This document shows, one piece after another, positions 4,921 to 9,443 of a stretch of DNA of 9,443 bases. The position numbers were made by a program, and so were the translations under genes. A model generated the notes under the pieces. That model was given only the letters and a program-made list of their open reading frames with translations. It was not told the origin of the DNA and ran no database searches. This stretch comes from an uncultured Collinsella sp. (GTDB taxonomy: Bacteria > Actinomycetota > Coriobacteriia > Coriobacteriales > Coriobacteriaceae): positions 1 to 9,443 of the forward strand of contig CAJJZO010000058.1 of assembly GCA_905197585.1 (NCBI GenBank). The letters are read 5' to 3'. Within the stretch, counting starts at the first letter, position 1; each line of letters begins with the position of its first letter.

Positions 4921-7900
4921 CTACTTCTTAATGCCGCGCCCCAGGCGCTTGGCGACCGATGCAACGGCCTCCTCGCTGGCCGGCCCGCAGCTCACGCAGC
5001 CATCATGGGCACGCATCTGGCCGGTGACCTCGTCCATTGCGAGCGGCGCCACCTTCTCGAGCTTAAAGCCCTTGCCGGCGCGCATGTTCTCCTTCGCCAC
5101 GCTAATCATAAGCTTAATCCGGTTGAGCTGGTTGACCTCGGACGCGCCAGGGTCGTAGTCCACCGCGACAATGTTGCTCTCGGGATGCTGGCGGCGCAGC
5201 TCCTTGATCACGGCCTTGCCCACCACGTGGTTAGGCAGGCACGCGAAGGGCTGCGTGCAGATGATGTTGGGCGCACCATGGTCGATCAGGTCGAGCATCT
5301 CGGCCGTGAGCAGCCAGCCCTCGCCCATGTTGTTGCACACCGAAAGCACCGTGCGGGCCTTGTCGGCCATGGTGCCGATGCGCTCGGGCGCCTCAAAGCG
5401 GCGGGACTTTTCGAGCATCTCCTCCACCGGCGTACGCATCCAGTCCACCAGCTTAATGAGTGCCTGCATGCTAGCGCGCGCCGTGGCAGAGCTTCCCAGC
5501 TCGTCTTTTTGCAGCTCGGCATTGCTCATGGAGTACAGGAAGAAATCGAGCAGGCCCGGCACCACAGCCTCGCAGCCCTCGCGCTCGATGACATCGACCA
5601 CGTGGTTGTTGGCTGTGGGGTGGAACTTGACCAAGATCTCGCCGACCACGCCCACGCGCGGCTTGGCGCCCTCGCCCACAAGCGGCATGGTGTCGAACGC
5701 GCGGATGGCTTCGCGGCACAGCTTGGTGTAGTTATGCCTGTTGAACTTGGGCGCCAGCTTGCGAGCGCGCGCCATGTACTCCTCGTAGAGTGCGTTGGCA
5801 GCGCCGGGAGTGGCCTCGTACGGACGGCAACGATAGAGCATCTGCATCATCACGTCGCCAAAGAGCACCGCGTAGACCGCCTGCTTGAGCAGCGCCGGCG
5901 TAATCTTAAAGCCGGGGTTGTCCTCGCCGAGCGCCACAGCAGAAAGCGAGATCACCGGGATCTCGGGGTGGCCACTCTCGCGCAGGGCCTTGCGGATAAG
6001 TGCGATGTAGTTGGTGGCACGGCAGCCGCCGCCGGTCTGGCTGATAACCACGGCCGTCTTGGACAGGTCGTACCGACCGCTCTCGATGGCCTCCATGATC
6101 TGGCCCGTTACCAGGATCGACGGATAGCAAATGTCATTGTTCACATAGCGCAGGCCGGCCTCGACGGCGTCGTGGTCGGTCGAGGGCAGCAGCTCCAAGT
6201 TGTAGCCGGCACCACGGAATACCTCTTTGACCAGGTCAAAGTGGATCGGCGCCATCTGCGGGCACAGGATGGTGTAGCCCTCCTCGCGCATCTGCTCGGT
6301 AAAGGGCACCTTGGGCCACGCGGTCGAAGCACTCTCGCGCTGCGCCTCGAACGTGTACTTGCGGCTCGCGAATGCGGGGGCATCCGTGGAGGGCGCCACC
6401 GGCGCGGCATCGCCCTGCTCGTAGGCCTCGCCCGCGGCCGTTGCCTCAGCCAAGCGCTCAGCCTCCTGGTCCTTAAGCGCAGCCATGAGCGAGCGGATGC
6501 GGATGCGCGCGGCACCCAGGTTGGACACCTCGTCGATCTTGAGCACGGTGTAGATCTTGCCGCTGGCCTCTAGGATTTCCTGTACCTGATCGGTGGTCAG
6601 GGCATCCAGGCCGCAGCCGAAGGAGTTGAGCTGGATCAGGTCCAGATCGTTGCGCATCGTCACAAAACGGGCGACGGCGTACAGGCGGCTGTGGTACATC
6701 CACTGGTCGACGACGCGGATGGGGCGCTCGGGCTTCACGAGATGCGCGAGCGAATCCTCGGTAAAGACCGCAAAGCCAAAGCTCGAAATAAGCTCGGGCA
6801 GGGCGTGGTTGATCTCGGGGTCGTTATGGTAAGGACGGCCGGCGAGTACGATGCCATGGCCGCCGTGGTCCTCGACCCACTTAAGAGCCTCCTCGCCCAT
6901 AGTCTGGATGTCCTCGTGGAAACGCGCATCGGCCTCAAAGGCAGCGTTGACGGCGGCATCGACCTCGGAGCGCGTGATTTTAGGACCGCGCACGCGACCG
7001 CGACCGGCCTCAGCATCGGCCACACGGTCGACGGCGAGCACCTGGTACAGGCGGCGCTTGAGCTCGGTCTTGTCGTGATACGGCACAAACGGATACAGGA
7101 ACTCGATGTTCTGCTCGCGGATCTCGTCAATATTGAGCGCCAGCGCCGTGGGGTAGCTCATGACGATGGGGCAGTTATAGCAGTTGCCAGCCGTCGGATC
7201 CTCCTTGCGCTCCCAACGCACGCACGGCATCCAGATGAAGTCGACATCGCGGTCGATAAGGTTCATCACATGGCCGTGGCTCATCTTTGCCGGGTAGCAC
7301 ACGCTCTCGGACGGCATGGACTCGATGCCCGCCTGGTAGGTCTTTTTGCTCGACTGGTCGGACAGCTGCACGCTAAAGCCCAGGCGCGTAAAGAATGCAT
7401 GCCAGAAGGGGTAGTTCTCGTACATGTTGAGCGCGCGCGGGATGCCGACGGTGCCGCGCGGGGCCTCGTCGGGGCTCAGCACCTCGCGGTTAAACAGCAA
7501 CTCGTTTTTCTTTTTGAAGAGGTTGGGGGCCTCGGTCTTCTGCTTTTTGTGGCCGGCGCCCTTCTCGCAGCGGTTGCCGGTAATGAAGCGTCTGCCGCCG
7601 CCAAAGTCGTTGACGGTGAGCTGGCAGTTGTTGGAGCAACGGCCGCAGCGGACATGCTTTTGCGTCACGGTGAGGTGTGCGATGTCCTCGGCCGAGAGGA
7701 TGGTCGAGGTGCCGTCGGCGCCGGCGCGATCGCGGGCGAGCAAGGCCGCACCGTAGGCGCCCATGCAGCCGGCGATGTCGGGACGCACGGCATGAACGCC
7801 GGTGAGCTGCTCAAACGCGCGCAGCGTCGCATCGGACATAAAGGTGCCGCCCTGGACGATCACCTGGCTGCCGATCTCCTTGGGGTCGCGCAGCTTAATG

Positions 7901-9443
7901 ACCTTGAACAGGGCGTTCTTGATGACGGAATAGGACAGGCCGGCCGCAATGTCGCCCACCGTGGCGCCTTCCTTTTGCGCCTGCTTGACGCGCGAGTTCA
8001 TAAAGACCGTGCAGCGGCTGCCCAGGTCGACCGGGGCCTTGGCATGGATGGCAGCGTTTGCGAACGCGCGCACGTCCATATTCATAGAGACGGCGAAGCT
8101 CTCGATAAAGCTACCGCAACCCGACGAGCAGGCCTCGTTGAGCATGATGTGCTCGATCACGCCGTCCTTGACGCGCAGGCACTTCATGTCCTGGCCGCCA
8201 ATGTCCAGAATGAACTCGACGCCGGGCAGGAATGCCTTGGCGCCGCGCAGATGCGCGACGGTCTCGATCTCGCCGGAGTCGGCCTTGAGGGCCTCGATGA
8301 GCAGCGCCTCGCCGTAGCCCGTGGTAGTCACGTGGCCGATGGTGCAACCGGCGGGAATGTGGTTGTAGAAATCGGCCATGATGACCTTGGCCGTGCCCAG
8401 GATGTCGCCGTTGTTGTTGCCGTACCAGGTGTGCAGCAGCTGGCCGTCCTCGCCCACGAGCGCGGCCTTCATGGTGGTGGAACCGGCGTCGATACCGATG
8501 AACACGCGGCCGGTGTAGCCTTCGAGCTTGCCCTTGGGGACGACTTCCTGGTCGTGGCGGGTTTTGAACTCGGCGAAGTCCTCGTCGGTGGCAAAGAGCG
8601 GGTCCAGACGCTCGACCTCGGCACCCTGTGTGTCACCCAGGGCATCGATAGCCTCGATGAGCTGCGGGAACGTGCTGAGCTTGTTGGACTCGTGCGCCAT
8701 GGCGGCGCCGCTCGCCACAAACAGGTGGGCGTTTTGGGGCACAATGCGGTGCTCCTCGTCCAGGTTGAGCGTGAGGTAGAAGCGATGGCGCAGCTCGGAG
8801 AGATACTGCAGCGGGCCGCCCAAGAAGGCGACGTTACCGCGGATGGGACGGCCGCACGCCAGACCCGAGATGGTCTGGGTCACGACGGCCTGGAAGATGG
8901 AAGCGGCGACGTCCTCGGGGCGGGCGCCTTCGTTGAGCAGCGGCTGCACGTCGGTCTTGGCAAAAACGCCGCAGCGGCTGGCGATGGGATAGATGGTGGT
9001 GGCGTTGGCCGCGAGTTCGTTAAGGCCGCTGGCATCGGTGTGCAGCAGGGTTGCCATCTGGTCGATGAACGCGCCTGTACCGCCGGCGCAGGTACCGTTC
9101 ATGCGCTGCTCGATGCCGTTGTCAAAGTAGATGATCTTGGCGTCCTCGCCGCCCAGCTCGATGGCGACATCGGTGGCCGGGATGAGGGTCTCGACGGCAC
9201 GCTTGCTGGCGATGACCTCCTGGACAAACTCCAGGTCGAGCCACTGGGACAGCAGCAGGCCGCCCGAGCCGGTAATGGCGCAGGTCATCTGGGCCGTCGG
9301 CAGCACGGTCGCGGCACCCTCGAACAGGTCGCGGGCGCAGGCGCGGACGTCGGTGTGGTGGCGCTGGTACTTGGCGTAGACGATCTGGTTGTCGTCGTTG
9401 AGCACAGCGAGCTTGACGGTAGTGGAGCCCACGTCGATGCCCA
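4921..9443 (-). CDS. Giant fused 2-hydroxyacyl-CoA dehydratase activase-type protein (5' end outside window)
   Basis: The frame is open from the right edge to TAG at 4921-4923, 1506 full codons; the edge reads _TG GGC ATC GAC, so the start may be at or just beyond 9443. Numbered from the Val at 9430-9432: a first ASKHA ATPase domain (BcrAD/BadFG type) has GIDVGSTT, ELGGEDAK, C115 in NGTCAGGTG and C154 in SRCGVF. A second has GIDAGSTT near 310, DIGGQDMK, C435 in NEACSSGCG and C474 in SRCTVF. Both pairs are 39 apart. A Cys cluster follows (C596, C599, C603, C622), then a DUF2229 region (GIPRALNMYENYPFW, VCYPAKMSHGH), an Ala/Pro-rich linker near 990-1030, and a C-terminal region related to dehydratase D-type subunits with NDICYPS (C1102), GGGCRATNY (C1137) and a terminal CVSC (1479/1482). 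Known activators use ATP to drive an electron onto a dehydratase; the substrate of this fused type is not established. Cytoplasmic, oxygen-sensitive, single gene with its own terminator. Confidence 0.9.
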   Translation of the reverse strand, partial: GIDVGSTTVKLAVLNDDNQIVYAKYQRHHTDVRACARDLFEGAATVLPTAQMTCAITGSGGLLLSQWLDLEFVQEVIASKRAVETLIPATDVAIELGGEDAKIIYFDNGIEQRMNGTCAGGTGAFIDQMATLLHTDASGLNELAANATTIYPIASRCGVFAKTDVQPLLNEGARPEDVAASIFQAVVTQTISGLACGRPIRGNVAFLGGPLQYLSELRHRFYLTLNLDEEHRIVPQNAHLFVASGAAMAHESNKLSTFPQLIEAIDALGDTQGAEVERLDPLFATDEDFAEFKTRHDQEVVPKGKLEGYTGRVFIGIDAGSTTMKAALVGEDGQLLHTWYGNNNGDILGTAKVIMADFYNHIPAGCTIGHVTTTGYGEALLIEALKADSGEIETVAHLRGAKAFLPGVEFILDIGGQDMKCLRVKDGVIEHIMLNEACSSGCGSFIESFAVSMNMDVRAFANAAIHAKAPVDLGSRCTVFMNSRVKQAQKEGATVGDIAAGLSYSVIKNALFKVIKLRDPKEIGSQVIVQGGTFMSDATLRAFEQLTGVHAVRPDIAGCMGAYGAALLARDRAGADGTSTILSAEDIAHLTVTQKHVRCGRCSNNCQLTVNDFGGGRRFITGNRCEKGAGHKKQKTEAPNLFKKKNELLFNREVLSPDEAPRGTVGIPRALNMYENYPFWHAFFTRLGFSVQLSDQSSKKTYQAGIESMPSESVCYPAKMSHGHVMNLIDRDVDFIWMPCVRWERKEDPTAGNCYNCPIVMSYPTALALNIDEIREQNIEFLYPFVPYHDKTELKRRLYQVLAVDRVADAEAGRGRVRGPKITRSEVDAAVNAAFEADARFHEDIQTMGEEALKWVEDHGGHGIVLAGRPYHNDPEINHALPELISSFGFAVFTEDSLAHLVKPERPIRVVDQWMYHSRLYAVARFVTMRNDLDLIQLNSFGCGLDALTTDQVQEILEASGKIYTVLKIDEVSNLGAARIRIRSLMAALKDQEAERLAEATAAGEAYEQGDAAPVAPSTDAPAFASRKYTFEAQRESASTAWPKVPFTEQMREEGYTILCPQMAPIHFDLVKEVFRGAGYNLELLPSTDHDAVEAGLRYVNNDICYPSILVTGQIMEAIESGRYDLSKTAVVISQTGGGCRATNYIALIRKALRESGHPEIPVISLSAVALGEDNPGFKITPALLKQAVYAVLFGDVMMQMLYRCRPYEATPGAANALYEEYMARARKLAPKFNRHNYTKLCREAIRAFDTMPLVGEGAKPRVGVVGEILVKFHPTANNHVVDVIEREGCEAVVPGLLDFFLYSMSNAELQKDELGSSATARASMQALIKLVDWMRTPVEEMLEKSRRFEAPERIGTMADKARTVLSVCNNMGEGWLLTAEMLDLIDHGAPNIICTQPFACLPNHVVGKAVIKELRRQHPESNIVAVDYDPGASEVNQLNRIKLMISVAKENMRAGKGFKLEKVAPLAMDEVTGQMRAHDGCVSCGPASEEAVASVAKRLGRGIKK

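Noticed and set aside
5005..6573. 522-residue plus-strand open frame
   Set aside because: It is antisense to the activase gene, which has clear family motifs throughout. The high-GC third positions keep the opposite frame open.

Overview
The window is high-GC, gene-dense DNA with strong GGAGG-type ribosome binding sites. It carries a very long fused 2-hydroxyacyl-CoA dehydratase activase-type protein and a secreted, alanine-rich coiled-coil protein with a CAP domain. That combination and the codon use suggest a gut anaerobe of the Coriobacteriia, most like Collinsella. This taxonomic call rests on gene families and base composition only, not on a marker gene.

Layout. (1) Positions 1-2400, minus strand: the first 800 residues of an exported surface protein with signal peptide, long coiled coil, CAP/SCP domain and a second coiled coil. 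It runs off the left edge. A run of nine G just after the signal peptide is placed so that a one-base slip in either direction gives an almost immediate stop. (2) 2401-2707: a divergent intergenic region with palindromes and short repeats but no convincing promoter. (3) 2708-3847, plus strand: a DUF389 multi-pass membrane protein with a textbook EF-hand calcium-binding loop between its last two membrane helices. (4) 3920-3965: a hairpin with A- and T-runs on its two sides, able to terminate both convergent neighbours. (5) 3975-4424, minus strand: a small membrane-anchored or exported protein of unknown function. It is preceded by a 12-codon open frame that has the only good ribosome binding site and ends one base before the gene's ATG. 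(6) 4465-4920: mostly non-coding, with a hairpin, a doubtful 20-codon frame, the decayed 3' end of an unrecognised gene with a probable one-base frameshift, and a strong terminator. (7) 4921-9443, minus strand: the giant activase-type protein (at least 1506 residues), whose first codons lie outside the right edge.

The genes do not form one pathway. The surface protein and the DUF389 protein are divergent and envelope-associated. The activase is an iron-sulfur, ATP-driven redox protein with its own terminator. Its two tandem ATPase domains each keep the Cys pair, at exactly 39-residue spacing, that binds the shared [4Fe-4S] cluster in homodimeric activators, so one chain may act as a built-in dimer. 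The observations most worth following are the poly-G switch candidate, the fused pseudo-dimer, the EF-hand in the DUF389 protein and the coupled leader frame.
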